Below, in pieces: positions 21,867 through 32,009 of a stretch of DNA of 64,000 nucleotides. The stretch is from an uncultured Bacteroidota bacterium (GTDB taxonomy: Bacteria; Bacteroidota; Bacteroidia; Flavobacteriales_F; PHOS-HE28). A program made the translations under genes and the position numbers. The stretch is taken from positions 1 to 64,000 of the forward strand of contig CADEDY010000020.1 in the NCBI GenBank assembly GCA_902826215.1. The letters run 5' to 3'. The first letter of the stretch is position 1. The number at the start of each line of letters is the position of its first letter. The notes below the pieces were generated by a model. That model saw nothing but the letters and a program-made list of their open reading frames with translations. It was not told the origin of the DNA and did no database searches.

Positions 21867-23447
21867 TCAGCGCACCTTCAACAGGTTGCGCACCTGCTGG
21901 TTGCTGCCGTTCTGCAAGCGTGCGTAGTACACGCCATGCGCATGCCCTCCGAGGTCCACATCCACCTTGTACGTGCCTGCTACCATCTCCTTGTTCAGCA
22001 CGGTCTGCAACAAGCGGCCTTGCTCATCGAACACCTGGATCAATGTTGGGCCGCCGAGCGTGGTATACTCCAAGGTCGTGCGTTCGGTGAACGGGTTCGG
22101 GTAGGCGCTCAAGAGTTCATCGCCTGCATGTTGGTTCGCTTCACGGATGCTGGTGCTGATACAACCCGACGAGTTGATGAGGTTGAGCGGCTGGAAGGTC
22201 TGCAGCAACACGGTGTCGATGTCGCTTTGTGAAAGGCAGAACCAATCCTTCAGGATGGACGCATACACGCTGCGGAAGTCGTACTGCATGGCCAGGTTCG
22301 TGGCCGAGGTGGTGTTCGCAGGGATCACCGGATTGGTGCCGAGCATGCCGGAGTAAACGTTCGTGCCGAAAAGGAACATCGGTTGCGAACTGCCGTGGTC
22401 CGTACCCAACGAAGCGTTGCTCTTGATACGGCGACCGAACTCGCTGTACGTCATGCCGAGCACGCGGTCCTCCAAGCCCATCAATTGCATGTCGTGCTGG
22501 AACGCACGGATGTTGTCACTGAGCGCCTGCAGCAAGGTGGCGTGGTTACCCAGGTTGTGGTTGCTGCCCTGCACTTGAGCAGCATGGTTGTCGAAACCGC
22601 CCATGCTCACCCAATAGATCTTGGTCTTGAGACCGCCACAGATCAACTGGGATACGATCTTCAGGGCTTGCGCCAATCGCAGTGCCGCCGTGCCCGATGT
22701 CGGGTAGAGGGTGCTGTGCGTGCAGTTCATTCCTGCAGCAGCTTCGATCACGTTGCCGTAAAGGTCCGTCTGGCGTTGCACGGTGCGCACCAGGGCCAAC
22801 TTGTCTCCTTTGCAATCGGCCGTCACCGGATCGATGTAGATGTTGCCTGTGAGGTTGAGTGGGTCGTTGGTGTTGTTGATGCTGATCCCCATGCTCACCC
22901 CCATGTTCTGGAGGCCGATGCCGACGCTGCCATCCACACGGATCGCCAAAGGGTCAGGCATGTCCACGTTGGGGAAGCCTGCGGGGTAATTGGGATATTC
23001 GAAGTTGAGGTAACGACCTGCCCAGCCGGAGGACAGTACTTGGTCCGAATCGGAGCCGGTCTCATAGATATCCGCAGCGCGGAAATGACTGTAGTTCGGG
23101 TCGGGATAACCTACACCTTGCACGATGGCAAGCTTGTCGTCGTTCCACAATTGCTGCATGCCACCCATGGACGGGTGCAGGCCCGTGCCGCTCAAACCGC
23201 TCAAAGGAAGCACGCTGCTCTGTTGGATCAGCACTTCTGGGCGCAACGAGGAAAGTTGACCGTATGCACTGATCGGGATCACGGTATTCAGACCGTCGTT
23301 GCCACCGACCAATTGAATGATCACCAGCACGCGGTCCTCGGCCACGGTGTTCAACAAGGGGGCCAACAACGGGCTGCTGAGGCCGCGCACGGCCATTCCA
23401 CCAACGGTGACCGCCGATGCCGAACGGATGAAGTTCCTTCTGTTCAT
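21867..23447 (-). CDS. DUF1501 protein with T9SS sorting domain (copy 2)
   Basis: 526 residues. Export signal MNRRNFIRSASAVTVGGMAVRGL, core motifs VLVIIQLVGGNDGLNTVIP, YWVSMGGFDNHAAQ and MTYSEFGRRIKSNASLGTDHG, and a C-terminal T9SS sorting domain (SAYPNPFTERTTLEY to NLLKVR). Collinear over its whole length with the copy at 17796, including GVGYPDP and GRYLNFEYPNYPAGFPN. In copy 2 the catalytic-like segment reads SMGGFDNHA where copy 1 has SMDGFDTHA, so one acidic residue differs. Operon with the DUF1800 gene at 25125. Confidence 0.9.
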   Translation of the reverse strand: MNRRNFIRSASAVTVGGMAVRGLSSPLLAPLLNTVAEDRVLVIIQLVGGNDGLNTVIPISAYGQLSSLRPEVLIQQSSVLPLSGLSGTGLHPSMGGMQQLWNDDKLAIVQGVGYPDPNYSHFRAADIYETGSDSDQVLSSGWAGRYLNFEYPNYPAGFPNVDMPDPLAIRVDGSVGIGLQNMGVSMGISINNTNDPLNLTGNIYIDPVTADCKGDKLALVRTVQRQTDLYGNVIEAAAGMNCTHSTLYPTSGTAALRLAQALKIVSQLICGGLKTKIYWVSMGGFDNHAAQVQGSNHNLGNHATLLQALSDNIRAFQHDMQLMGLEDRVLGMTYSEFGRRIKSNASLGTDHGSSQPMFLFGTNVYSGMLGTNPVIPANTTSATNLAMQYDFRSVYASILKDWFCLSQSDIDTVLLQTFQPLNLINSSGCISTSIREANQHAGDELLSAYPNPFTERTTLEYTTLGGPTLIQVFDEQGRLLQTVLNKEMVAGTYKVDVDLGGHAHGVYYARLQNGSNQQVRNLLKVR

Positions 23448-23466
23448 GGTTGTCTCGTGGAAGGGT

Positions 23467-25125
23467 TCAGAATACCTGTGTTTCGCCCGCCTTGGCCATA
23501 TCGAGCAGCATGAAGGTGAGCAGGTTCGGCACCATCTGCGCGGTCTGGTTTGTGGTGTTGGGATCCGCTACATAGATCTCGTACGCGTCACTCCAGTACG
23601 TGTCGTTGGACTGACCTAGTAACAGTCGATTCGTTTTGATCGTGTCGAGAATGCCTTGCGAAACGGGTATCGCGTAGAGCATATCGGCGCAACCGGCCAC
23701 CACCACGTTCGGGTCCGAAGCATCGCCCATTTCGGCAACAGCGGCCAACAGGTTCGGTTTGCGCAGGAGGTTCCTGCTCGCCGCTTGGTAGAACTCCGGT
23801 CCGGTGTTGAAGCCTTGGCCGATGATGCCTTGCACTGCAGAATTGCGTGCTGCATAGGCAGCGGAATCCAACCACAGTTCATCGAATTGCGGTGTCTGGA
23901 AATAAGCGGGCCAACCTGCGACGCTTGGCGGGTCGAAGAGGTTCTGGAAGCAGTTCACACAGATATAGAACAGGCTTTGGAACATCTTGTAGCGGCCTTC
24001 CACCTGGGTGGTCTCGCTCGGCCAATCGAATTTCATCTTCCGGGTGGTGCCGATGATGAGATCCGCAGGGCTCATCATCATACAGGTCCGTATGCCCGCG
24101 CTGAAGAAATGATCGCTCGTGAGCAGTGCCCTCATCACCGTCTCCATCTGGTCAGGTGCTCCAGCGTTCGCTCGGAACAGTTCGGCCAAAGGCACGATGA
24201 ACTGCGATTCGGCTTGTGCGCTGATCTCGCCGTGTACGAAGAAGCGATAGAGTTCGCGACACATGAAGAGTGATACTTCCTGTTTCAGGAAGATCATGTT
24301 CAGCAAGGCATTCACTTCGGTGGTGCCGGCATTCGCTCCGGTCTGACCTGGGATCACCGTGTTGTTGAAGAAGCCGCTGAAGGTCTTGTTACCGCTGTCG
24401 TGGTTCTCCGGGCGGAAGTACGCTTCGGGTAGGATGGGCACGCTGTTCAGGACCTCGCGGATGTCCCAACCCGTGAGCACACGCGCTGCTGCCTGCACAT
24501 CGGCTTCGGTGTAGCCGCTGCCTTCGCCCAAGGTGAAGAGTTCCATCAGCTCCCGCGCATAGTTCTCGTCGGGAGCGGAAGCCACGTTGGCACTGCCGTT
24601 CAAATAATCCAACATGCACGGGTTCACCGTCACGTCATACATCATCTCTCGGAAGTTCCCCAAGCAATGTTGGCGGAGCATCTGGTCGTATCCATAAAAG
24701 AGCAGCCCGTTGTACACCACACTCGTTTGAATGGGCATGTGGTTGGTCCAGAAAAGCACCATCTTCTCCAGGATCGTGCGTGGCTGCGTGACCATGAGCC
24801 CCACGCGCCACGAGAAGAAACTGGCCATGCGGTACACATTGGCATCCACGGTACCGATGATGTTGGGGGTGTTCACCCAGGTTGTGCCGAACGGGATCGC
24901 AGGATCCACCAAGCTGGGGTCAGGTGTGGTGCCATTGAGGCGCCAGTAGTTCTTCAGCGGTGGGGTCTGCACGATGTTCACGGCAAGTAGGGCATCCACC
25001 ACCTGGCTCAGCGATTGCCCGCTGAAAGCGAGGAGGTCCTCGTTGGTGGCACCGAACATGGTGCGGCGCAACAGGTGCTTCAGCTCTTCGCGGCCGAAGG
25101 TGCCGGTGTAGGGAGTTACGGGCAT
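23467..25125 (-). CDS. DUF1800 protein (copy 2)
   Basis: 552 residues from the ATG at 25125 (MPVTPYTGTFGREELKHLLRRTMFG); the frame extends 26 codons upstream but that stretch looks non-coding. Motifs match copy 1 in order: HLLRRTMFGATNEDLLAFSG, FWTNHMPIQTSVVYN, ENYARELMELFTLGEGSGYTE and VAGWPAYF. The two copies share the first ten residues almost exactly (MPxTPYTGxFGR), so they stem from duplication of the DUF1800-DUF1501 unit. The promoter should lie within 25126-25433. Confidence 0.9.
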   Translation of the reverse strand: MPVTPYTGTFGREELKHLLRRTMFGATNEDLLAFSGQSLSQVVDALLAVNIVQTPPLKNYWRLNGTTPDPSLVDPAIPFGTTWVNTPNIIGTVDANVYRMASFFSWRVGLMVTQPRTILEKMVLFWTNHMPIQTSVVYNGLLFYGYDQMLRQHCLGNFREMMYDVTVNPCMLDYLNGSANVASAPDENYARELMELFTLGEGSGYTEADVQAAARVLTGWDIREVLNSVPILPEAYFRPENHDSGNKTFSGFFNNTVIPGQTGANAGTTEVNALLNMIFLKQEVSLFMCRELYRFFVHGEISAQAESQFIVPLAELFRANAGAPDQMETVMRALLTSDHFFSAGIRTCMMMSPADLIIGTTRKMKFDWPSETTQVEGRYKMFQSLFYICVNCFQNLFDPPSVAGWPAYFQTPQFDELWLDSAAYAARNSAVQGIIGQGFNTGPEFYQAASRNLLRKPNLLAAVAEMGDASDPNVVVAGCADMLYAIPVSQGILDTIKTNRLLLGQSNDTYWSDAYEIYVADPNTTNQTAQMVPNLLTFMLLDMAKAGETQVF

Positions 25126-25433
25126 ACGGTGGGTCCGGGTTTGTGGAGAGTAGGACGCGGCTCGCGGCGAAAGTAGAGTCGTGACACCGGGGCCATGGGG
25201 CACTTTTTGCCCGATGTAGTACGTGCGCTGTTGAACAGGGGTTTCCGAACGATGAAAGCCGATTTATGATGATGCTCGGAAAGCCGCACTGGTCAAGGGT
25301 TATGAACAATTGGCTGTTCGCCGTAGGTGAAGCTGTTGGAATGCGTTCCGATGGTCCGTGACCCCATCTCCGCATAGGGATGCCCAGAAGAACGGTCCGC
25401 GCCGTACGTTCGCATTCCAGACCAATTGCACCC
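25126..25433. promoter_or_regulatory. 308-bp divergent intergenic region
   Basis: It separates the divergent DUF1800 and ExoIII genes and should hold both promoters. I see no repeat, RNA gene or convincing ORF in it. Confidence 0.4.
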
Positions 25434-26195
25434 ATGAAACTCGTTTCCTTCAACGTCAATGGCATTCGGGCCAGTGTCAATAAGGGCTTGCCGACCACCT
25501 TGAAACAGTTGGCGGCCGATGTCGTCTGTTTCCAAGAGACCAAGGCCACACCCGAGCAGGTGGCCGAGGCGCTGAAGGATGTGAAGGGCTATCACCTGCA
25601 TGCGCACTCCGCAGATAAGGCCGGATACAGTGGCACCGCCATCCTCAGCAAGCAGGAACCTGTAAAGGTGCAGTATGGCATCGGCGTTGCCGAACACGAT
25701 ACCGAAGGCCGCGTGATCACCGCAACGTTCAAGGATCATGTGGTGGTGAATAGCTACGTGCCCAACAGTGGACAGGACCTGCGACGATTGGATTATCGTG
25801 CTACATGGGATGCGGCTTTGCGCGCACACTTGGTGAAACTGGCCAAGGGCAAGCTACCCGTCATCTTCACCGGTGACCTCAATGTCGCGCACCAACCGAT
25901 CGACATTGCTCGGCCCAAGCCGAACTACAACAAGACAGCCGGCTACATGCAGAGTGAGATCGATGGGATCAGCGCGTTGCTCGGCGCCGGTTATGTGGAC
26001 ACCTTCCGCCACATGCATCCCGAGGTGGTGAAGTACAGCTGGTGGAGCCAGCGCTTCGGTGCTCGCGAGAAGAACGTGGGCTGGCGTATCGACTACGTGC
26101 TGGTGAGCAAAGGCTTCGAGAAGCAGGTGAAGGATGCCTTCATCCTGAACGATGTGATGGGCAGCGACCATTGCCCGGTGGGGATCATTTGGTGA
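25434..26195 (+). CDS. xth: Exodeoxyribonuclease III / AP endonuclease
   Basis: 253 residues from the ATG at 25434 (MKLVSFNVNGIRASV). ExoIII signatures run in order: SFNVNGIRA at the start, VVCFQETKA (metal-binding Glu, near residue 33), VNSYVPNSG (near 105), VIFTGDLNVAH (near 142), KYSWWSQRFGAREKNVGWRIDYVLVS (near 200-225) and GSDHCPVGI at the end (catalytic Asp-His). It cleaves DNA at abasic sites and removes 3' blocking groups in base-excision repair. Longer upstream starts lack homology to the conserved N-terminus. Confidence 0.95.
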   Translation: MKLVSFNVNGIRASVNKGLPTTLKQLAADVVCFQETKATPEQVAEALKDVKGYHLHAHSADKAGYSGTAILSKQEPVKVQYGIGVAEHDTEGRVITATFKDHVVVNSYVPNSGQDLRRLDYRATWDAALRAHLVKLAKGKLPVIFTGDLNVAHQPIDIARPKPNYNKTAGYMQSEIDGISALLGAGYVDTFRHMHPEVVKYSWWSQRFGAREKNVGWRIDYVLVSKGFEKQVKDAFILNDVMGSDHCPVGIIW

Positions 26196-26276
26196 ATGTG
26201 ATCACAAGCTATCCGTCCCGCCGGTAGGGATGTCCTTATCTCGTCTTCTTTCCTCGAACATCAACAGCGTGCACGC

Positions 26277-28592
26277 ATGAAGTCCATCACCCTCGTTCCA
26301 ACCTTCGTTCTGTTGGCATTGATAAGCTCAGCCCAACGGAAAGTCCTCATCATCGGTATCGATGGTTGCCGGGGCGATGCCCTCGTAGCCGCGAACGCGC
26401 CACGCTTGGACAGTTTGCGCAACAGTGGCTTCCAGTCATTGTTCGGCAACACGCATCCGCCGACTTGGAGCGGCACAGGTTGGAGTACCATGCTCTCCGG
26501 TGTTTGGGAACAGAAACACAAGGTGGTGGACAATACATTCGCCAACCAACAGTTCGCGACGTTCCCACACTTCTTCGCACACCTCCGCGCAAGCGCACCG
26601 AACTTGAACCTGGTAAGCGTCGCACACTGGTCACCGATCAACACCATCATCACCACGCAGGCGGATCTGGAGATCAACGTAGCGACGGATCAACTGGTGG
26701 CTGACAATGGCGTGGACCAATTGTTGAACAGCGACCCCGATGTGCTCTTCCTGGATTTCGACGATGTGGATCATGCCGGTCATTCGTACGGCTTCACACC
26801 GACCACAGCGTTGTACCTCGCCGCCATCGAGACGGTCGATGCGCAATTGGGTCCGGTCATGGCAGCTCTGGCAATGCGTCCGGCAAGCGAAGAGTGGTTG
26901 GTTTACGTGACCACGGACCATGGTGGAACGGCAAGTGGCCATGGCGGCATCACACCCATCGAGCAGCGCATCTTCACGTTCGTTAGCGCACCCGGTCTGC
27001 CCGCCTCTGTGCAGCCGGAGTCAACGAACAGTGTCACGATGCCCAGCACCGTGAGCTTCGCTGCCGACAACTACGTGCGCGTGAACGATGCGACGCCCTT
27101 TCGCTTCGGCGCATCGCAGGATTTCACCATCGAATGCCGTGTGAAGATGCCGACCACGTGGTCCGGTGATCCCGCTTTCGTTTCAGACAAGAACTGGAAC
27201 AGCGGTGTGAACAAAGGCTATGTGTTGAGCACGCCAACGTCCGGTGTGAACTGGAAGTTCAACATCGGTGATGGCGTGGACCGTGTGGACTTGACCGGAT
27301 TGCCGATCAACGACGATGCTTGGCACCACATCGCTGTCACGTGCGATCGCGATGGCGAGGCACGCATCTTCCAGGATGGTCTGCTCCTTCGCAGTGCCAG
27401 TATGGGCGTCATCGGCGATGTGGACACGGGCCTGCCTCTTTGTTTCGGACAGGATGGCACCACCATATATGGCTCCCCGCTCACGGGGTCTGTTGCCGAA
27501 GTGCGCATCTGGAATGAGGCCTTGCCGATCAATACCGTTTCCGAATGGTCGGGAAAGAGTTTGTCCGCCTCGCACCCTTTCACCGCATCGCTCATTGGGC
27601 ACTGGCGCATGGATGAAGGAAGCGGTGGCGTGATCGCGAACAGCGTTGTGGGTGCACCTGCCGCGCAGCACTACACCAGCGCAGCACCGAGCAATGCCAC
27701 GTGGACGACTGGTGGCGCATCACTCACGTGCAACGATCTTTCGAGCTGTTCCGCACAAGCGGATCTGGTGCCTACGGTGCTCGCTCACCTGTGCATCGCG
27801 AATGATCCGAACTGGCAGTTGGATGGTCGGTCCTTGATCCCGGTATGCGCACCCGTCACCGTGCAAGCGCGGACCTTCTTGGATGGACCATACGACGCCA
27901 CGACCGGATCCATGTCGGACAGCCTGAGGTATTACGGTCTCCTTCCAGTGAATGAACCGTACACGGCACTTGGCTTCGACCGCGCAGGTGGAGGTGGTGA
28001 AACGATGACCGCTGATGCGTTGGATGCCGATGGCCCCGATGCCATTGTCGATTGGGTGCTCTTGGAGGCGCGTGCTACGGATGATCCTTCCCGCATCGAA
28101 AGCACACGGGCCTGTTTGCTGCAGCGGGATGGAGACATCGTGGATGTCGATGGCGTTTCCGATCCGCGATGGGCGCTTGTCCTGGGCGACCATCACCTCG
28201 CTGTGCGCCACCGCAACCACTTGGGGGTGATGACCTCCGCTCCATTGTCATTCGTGAGCAGCACGAGCACCATGATCGATCTTACAGGCATAGGGACCGA
28301 TCTGTTCGGCACCGAGGCCATGCACACGGCGGGGGCTGCGCGCAGACAATGGAAAGGCAATGCTGTTAACGATGGCGCCGTGCTCTACACCGGAGATGGC
28401 AGTGATCGCGACCTCATCCTACAGGCTATTGGAGGTGTAGTGCCGACCTATACCATTTCTGGGTATCGTCAGGAGGACACGAACATGGACGGCACTGTCA
28501 AGTACACCGGTGCGAGGAACGATCGGGATGAGGTGCTTCAGACGATCGGTGGTGTGGTGCCCACGAATACCCGTGTTGAACAGTTGCCTTGA
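26277..28592 (+). CDS. Secreted phosphodiesterase-type protein with LamG domain and shared C-terminal module
   Basis: 771 residues. Signal peptide MKSITLVPTFVLLALISSAQ. Residues 20-250 are an alkaline-phosphatase-superfamily domain (VLIIGIDGCRGD, TPPTWSGTGWSTMLSG-like loop with a Thr nucleophile position, LDFDDVDHAGH, VTTDHGG), as in nucleotide pyrophosphatase/phosphodiesterases. A LamG/concanavalin-like domain follows (near 270-450, DAWHHIAVTCDRDGEARIFQDG, SVAEVRIWNEAL), then a second short phosphatase-like part (LVPTVLAHL). The last 245 or so residues match the C-terminus of the sugar dehydrogenase at 32683 and end in two repeats with DGTVKYTGARNDRDEVLQTIGG. The substrate is unknown. Confidence 0.85.
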   Translation: MKSITLVPTFVLLALISSAQRKVLIIGIDGCRGDALVAANAPRLDSLRNSGFQSLFGNTHPPTWSGTGWSTMLSGVWEQKHKVVDNTFANQQFATFPHFFAHLRASAPNLNLVSVAHWSPINTIITTQADLEINVATDQLVADNGVDQLLNSDPDVLFLDFDDVDHAGHSYGFTPTTALYLAAIETVDAQLGPVMAALAMRPASEEWLVYVTTDHGGTASGHGGITPIEQRIFTFVSAPGLPASVQPESTNSVTMPSTVSFAADNYVRVNDATPFRFGASQDFTIECRVKMPTTWSGDPAFVSDKNWNSGVNKGYVLSTPTSGVNWKFNIGDGVDRVDLTGLPINDDAWHHIAVTCDRDGEARIFQDGLLLRSASMGVIGDVDTGLPLCFGQDGTTIYGSPLTGSVAEVRIWNEALPINTVSEWSGKSLSASHPFTASLIGHWRMDEGSGGVIANSVVGAPAAQHYTSAAPSNATWTTGGASLTCNDLSSCSAQADLVPTVLAHLCIANDPNWQLDGRSLIPVCAPVTVQARTFLDGPYDATTGSMSDSLRYYGLLPVNEPYTALGFDRAGGGGETMTADALDADGPDAIVDWVLLEARATDDPSRIESTRACLLQRDGDIVDVDGVSDPRWALVLGDHHLAVRHRNHLGVMTSAPLSFVSSTSTMIDLTGIGTDLFGTEAMHTAGAARRQWKGNAVNDGAVLYTGDGSDRDLILQAIGGVVPTYTISGYRQEDTNMDGTVKYTGARNDRDEVLQTIGGVVPTNTRVEQLP

Positions 28593-28604
28593 CCATCAAG
28601 CACC

Positions 28605-29051
28605 ATGAAGAACCTCCTCCGCCTCGAAGAGCTTGCGCAGTTCCTCTTGTGCCTTTTTCTCCTGATCAACAATGACGTTGTCTGGTGGGTCTATTTCCTA
28701 TTGGTTATCGGTCCAGACATCAGCATGCTCGGTTATCTGATAAACACCCTTGTTGGGTCTGTTACCTACAATCTGTTCCATCATAAGGCTTTGGCCGTCG
28801 TTCTGATATGCTTTGGGTCCATCGCGATGATAGGCGGCCCTGCGATCGCGAGCCTGCTGAACGGAATTGAGCCAGTGGTTGATCCTATCTACGTTTTAGG
28901 GTTGATCCTCTATGGTCACGCAAGCCTCGACCGCATCTTCGGCTACGGCCTCAAATTCGGCGACAGCTTCCAGCACACGCACTTGGGTTGGATCGGGAAG
29001 GGACTTCATGAGCAGGAGGCAGGAGCAGGAGCAGGAGGCAGATCCCGCTAA
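28605..29051 (+). CDS. DUF4260 membrane protein
   Basis: 148 residues with four hydrophobic segments. DUF4260 is recognised from LLRLEELAQFLL at the start, GPDISMLGYLI (near residue 40), YNLFHHK, GHASLDRIFGYGLK (near 103) and DSFQHTHLGWIGK (near 120). The function is unknown. Members usually end near GWIGK; here a Gly/Ala/Glu-rich tail of about 16 residues is added, in a stretch of repeated GGAGCAG triplets, probably from read-through into intergenic sequence after loss of the normal stop. Confidence 0.88.
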   Translation: MKNLLRLEELAQFLLCLFLLINNDVVWWVYFLLVIGPDISMLGYLINTLVGSVTYNLFHHKALAVVLICFGSIAMIGGPAIASLLNGIEPVVDPIYVLGLILYGHASLDRIFGYGLKFGDSFQHTHLGWIGKGLHEQEAGAGAGGRSR

Positions 29052-29134
29052 CCGACACCTGTCCTGCCCGAACACGATCCGAGAAACAGCGCATATCCTG
29101 AAGATCCGCGTCATCTGCGTTCCAATTGCTTTCA

Positions 29135-29701
29135 ATGCGCATCCTCCTCTTCGATAACTACGACAGCTTCACGTGGAACCTGCACCACTTGTTGGAGTCG
29201 CACGCGGAGGTGGACGTGGTCCTCAACGACGCCATCACCGTGGCAGATGCAGTGCGTTACGATCGCATCGTGCTATCGCCAGGGCCGGGTCTGCCGATCG
29301 AAGCCGGGATCATGATGGAACTGCTCGCGAAGCTGATGCCGACGCACCCGATCCTGGGGGTCTGCCTCGGCATGCAAGGCCTGGTAGAAGCGTGCGGAGG
29401 CACCTTGTACAATCAAGCTCAGGTGAAGCATGGGGTTGCGGTGAACTGTGTGCCCGAGGAACCGCGCGATCCACTCTTTCAAGGACTGGAACTGCCTTTT
29501 GAGGTAGGTCTCTACCACAGCTGGGCGGCCGATGCATCGACGCTGCCCAGTACATTGCGCGTTACCGCCAAGAGCACCGAGGGCGTGATAATGGCGGTGC
29601 GCCATACCGCTTTGAATGTCTGCGGCGTGCAATTCCACCCAGAGAGCGTATTGACGCCGATGGGTGAACGGATCATTGCGAATTGGGTGGGAGGTAGTTG
29701 A
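29135..29701 (+). CDS. Glutamine amidotransferase TrpG/PabA type
   Basis: 188 residues from the ATG at 29135. Class I amidotransferase triad: nucleophile Cys in GVCLGMQ (near residue 78), and the His-Glu of QFHPESVL (near 168). The oxyanion segment LSPGPGLP (near 50) is present. It supplies ammonia from glutamine to anthranilate synthase or aminodeoxychorismate synthase. No large subunit (TrpE/PabB) or other trp/pab gene lies nearby, so I cannot tell the two apart. Confidence 0.9.
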   Translation: MRILLFDNYDSFTWNLHHLLESHAEVDVVLNDAITVADAVRYDRIVLSPGPGLPIEAGIMMELLAKLMPTHPILGVCLGMQGLVEACGGTLYNQAQVKHGVAVNCVPEEPRDPLFQGLELPFEVGLYHSWAADASTLPSTLRVTAKSTEGVIMAVRHTALNVCGVQFHPESVLTPMGERIIANWVGGS

Positions 29702-29831
29702 TGGTTGTTCAGGATGTGTCTAGTCCTGAACAGGTCGACCTGAACCCTCAACCCCAACTACACCGATCTTTGGACCCGATCCCTGTCCTTACTCACCGCG
29801 TGAAGCAACGAATGGATCACCACCGAACCAC

Positions 29832-31871
29832 ATGACGAATCCACTTTCCGCTCCCAGCACGTTGGTTTTCGAAGCACCGCCGTTCGACAAGCTTACCGAT
29901 GCCGACTACAGTCCCGCGATCCTTGCGGGCATGGTCAAGCAGCTGATCGATGTGGAGACCATTGCGAACAGCACCGAGCCAGCGACCTTCGCGAACACGA
30001 TTGTGGCACTGGAGGCGAGTGGTCAGGATCTGCAACGGGCCACCAGGGTCTTCTTCAACCTCACCAGCAGTGCGACCAACGATGCCTTGCAAGCGGTGAA
30101 GGCCGACCTCGCACCGAAGCTCACGGCGCATGACGACGCGATCACCCTGAACGAGAAGCTCTTCACTAGAGTGAAGGCCGTGCATGACGGTCGTGCGAAT
30201 GCCACGCTCGATCCTATCCAGATGCGATTGGTGGAGCGTTACTACACCCGCTTCGTGCGTGCCGGAGCCTTGCTGCAAGGCGCTGCCAAGGACGAACTGA
30301 AGCGCTTGAACGAAGAGGAGAGCAACCTCAGCACCACCTTCGCGGACAACATCCTGAAAGCGCGCTCGGCTGCTGCGGTGTTCGTGGATCGCAAGGAGCA
30401 ATTAGCGGGCTTGAGCGATGAGGACATGGCCGCGGCAGCTGAAGTGGCCAAAGCGAAAGGCCACGAGGGCAAGTGGCTCATCGACATCATGAACACCACG
30501 CAACAGCCTGTGTTGGCATCGTTGAAGGATCGTGGTTTGCGCGAACGTATCTACACCGCAAGCGTGACCCGCAACACCAGCGGTAGCGAGGACAATCGGC
30601 CCATCGTGGTCCGCCTTGCACAACTGCGTGCGCAGAAGGCCAGGCTCCTCGGTTTCCCGAACTGGGCATCGTACGTGACGGACGATCAAATGGCGAAGAC
30701 ACCCGAGGCCGCATTGAAGTTATTGGCCGGTCTGGCTCCTGCCGCTGCGCGGAATGCGCAAGCAGAAGCTGCGAAGTTGCAAGCCTTGATCGACAAGCAA
30801 GGCGGCGGTTTTCAGCTGGCTGCCTACGATTGGGACATCTACAGTGAGCAGGTACGCAAGGCCGAGTTCGATCTGGACGAAGCGGCGCTGAAGCCCTACC
30901 TCGAATTCGAGCGGGTACTGCGCGATGGCGTCTTCTTCGCTGCCGAGCGCATGTACGGACTCACCTTCAAGGAGCGCAACGACCTACCGGTGTACCACCC
31001 CGATGTGCGCGTGTTCGACATCATCGATACCGGCGGCGAGGTGATCGGTCTGTTCTACGGCGACTACTTCGCACGCGACAACAAGAGCGGTGGCGCTTGG
31101 ATGAGCAGCTTCGTGGACCAGAGCGGCTTGCTGAAGCACCGACCGGTGATCACGCAGAACTGCAACTATGTGAAGCCGGCTGCTGGTCAGCCTTTGCTGT
31201 TGAGCTTCGATGATGTCATCACGCTCTTCCACGAGTTCGGACATGGTCTGCACGGCATGCTCAGTCGCCAGGAGTATCCGCTCTTCTCTGGCACCGCCAC
31301 GGCCACCGACTTCGTGGAGTTCCCGAGCCAGATCAACGAAGCCTTGGCCGCCGACCCCGTGGTATTGGCCAACTACGCCAAGCACTACAGCACCGACGAG
31401 CCGATACCCGCCAGCCTGATCGCCAAGATGAAGAAGGCGCACACCTTCAACCAAGGCTACGCCACCAGCGAATACCTCGCAGGAGCGTTGCTCGATATCG
31501 AGTGGCACACGCTCAGCGCCGATGCACCCTTGGTGACCGATGTGGAGGCCTTTGAGAACGTCGCGCTTGCGAAGTACGGTCTGCTCGATGCCCGTGTACC
31601 GCCGCGTTACAAGACCTGTTACTTCAGTCACATCTGGGGCGGTGGATACAGCGCCAACTACTACGCCTACATGTGGAGCGAAGTGCTCGTCGCCGACGGC
31701 TGTGCATGGTTCGCGGAGAACGGAGGTTTCGACCGCACGACTGGCATGCATCTGCGCACTACCGTACTCTCAGAAGGCGGCAGCAAAGAGGGTACTCAAC
31801 TCTACCGGGACTTCGCAGGCCGCGATGCACGCTTGGAGCCGTTGTTGAAGCGGAGAGGGTTGGAAGAGTAA
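29832..31871 (+). CDS. dcp: M3-family zinc oligopeptidase (Dcp/OpdA-like)
   Basis: 679 residues, typical of the M3A family. The zinc site HEFGHGLHGML (HExxH, near residue 466) is followed by the third ligand Glu in DFVEFPSQINE about 26 residues on. Upstream lie GDYFARDNKSGGAWMSSF and near the end HIWGGGYSANYYAYMWSEVLVADG, both typical of peptidyl-dipeptidase Dcp and oligopeptidase A. There is no signal peptide, so it probably degrades peptides in the cytoplasm. The gene symbol follows the closest family; OpdA is the alternative. Confidence 0.93.
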   Translation: MTNPLSAPSTLVFEAPPFDKLTDADYSPAILAGMVKQLIDVETIANSTEPATFANTIVALEASGQDLQRATRVFFNLTSSATNDALQAVKADLAPKLTAHDDAITLNEKLFTRVKAVHDGRANATLDPIQMRLVERYYTRFVRAGALLQGAAKDELKRLNEEESNLSTTFADNILKARSAAAVFVDRKEQLAGLSDEDMAAAAEVAKAKGHEGKWLIDIMNTTQQPVLASLKDRGLRERIYTASVTRNTSGSEDNRPIVVRLAQLRAQKARLLGFPNWASYVTDDQMAKTPEAALKLLAGLAPAAARNAQAEAAKLQALIDKQGGGFQLAAYDWDIYSEQVRKAEFDLDEAALKPYLEFERVLRDGVFFAAERMYGLTFKERNDLPVYHPDVRVFDIIDTGGEVIGLFYGDYFARDNKSGGAWMSSFVDQSGLLKHRPVITQNCNYVKPAAGQPLLLSFDDVITLFHEFGHGLHGMLSRQEYPLFSGTATATDFVEFPSQINEALAADPVVLANYAKHYSTDEPIPASLIAKMKKAHTFNQGYATSEYLAGALLDIEWHTLSADAPLVTDVEAFENVALAKYGLLDARVPPRYKTCYFSHIWGGGYSANYYAYMWSEVLVADGCAWFAENGGFDRTTGMHLRTTVLSEGGSKEGTQLYRDFAGRDARLEPLLKRRGLEE

Positions 31872-32009
31872 GGGGCTGCATGCCTCACGACTGGTTGTAG
31901 GCAGCGCACCAACGGGGGTGGGGAGGAACGTTTTGGGATCGGCCTTGTCGAGCAGCCTTTGCCCCAGGTACATGCCATTTCCTTGGCCGAACGGTTCAGC
32001 AATCGTTCA

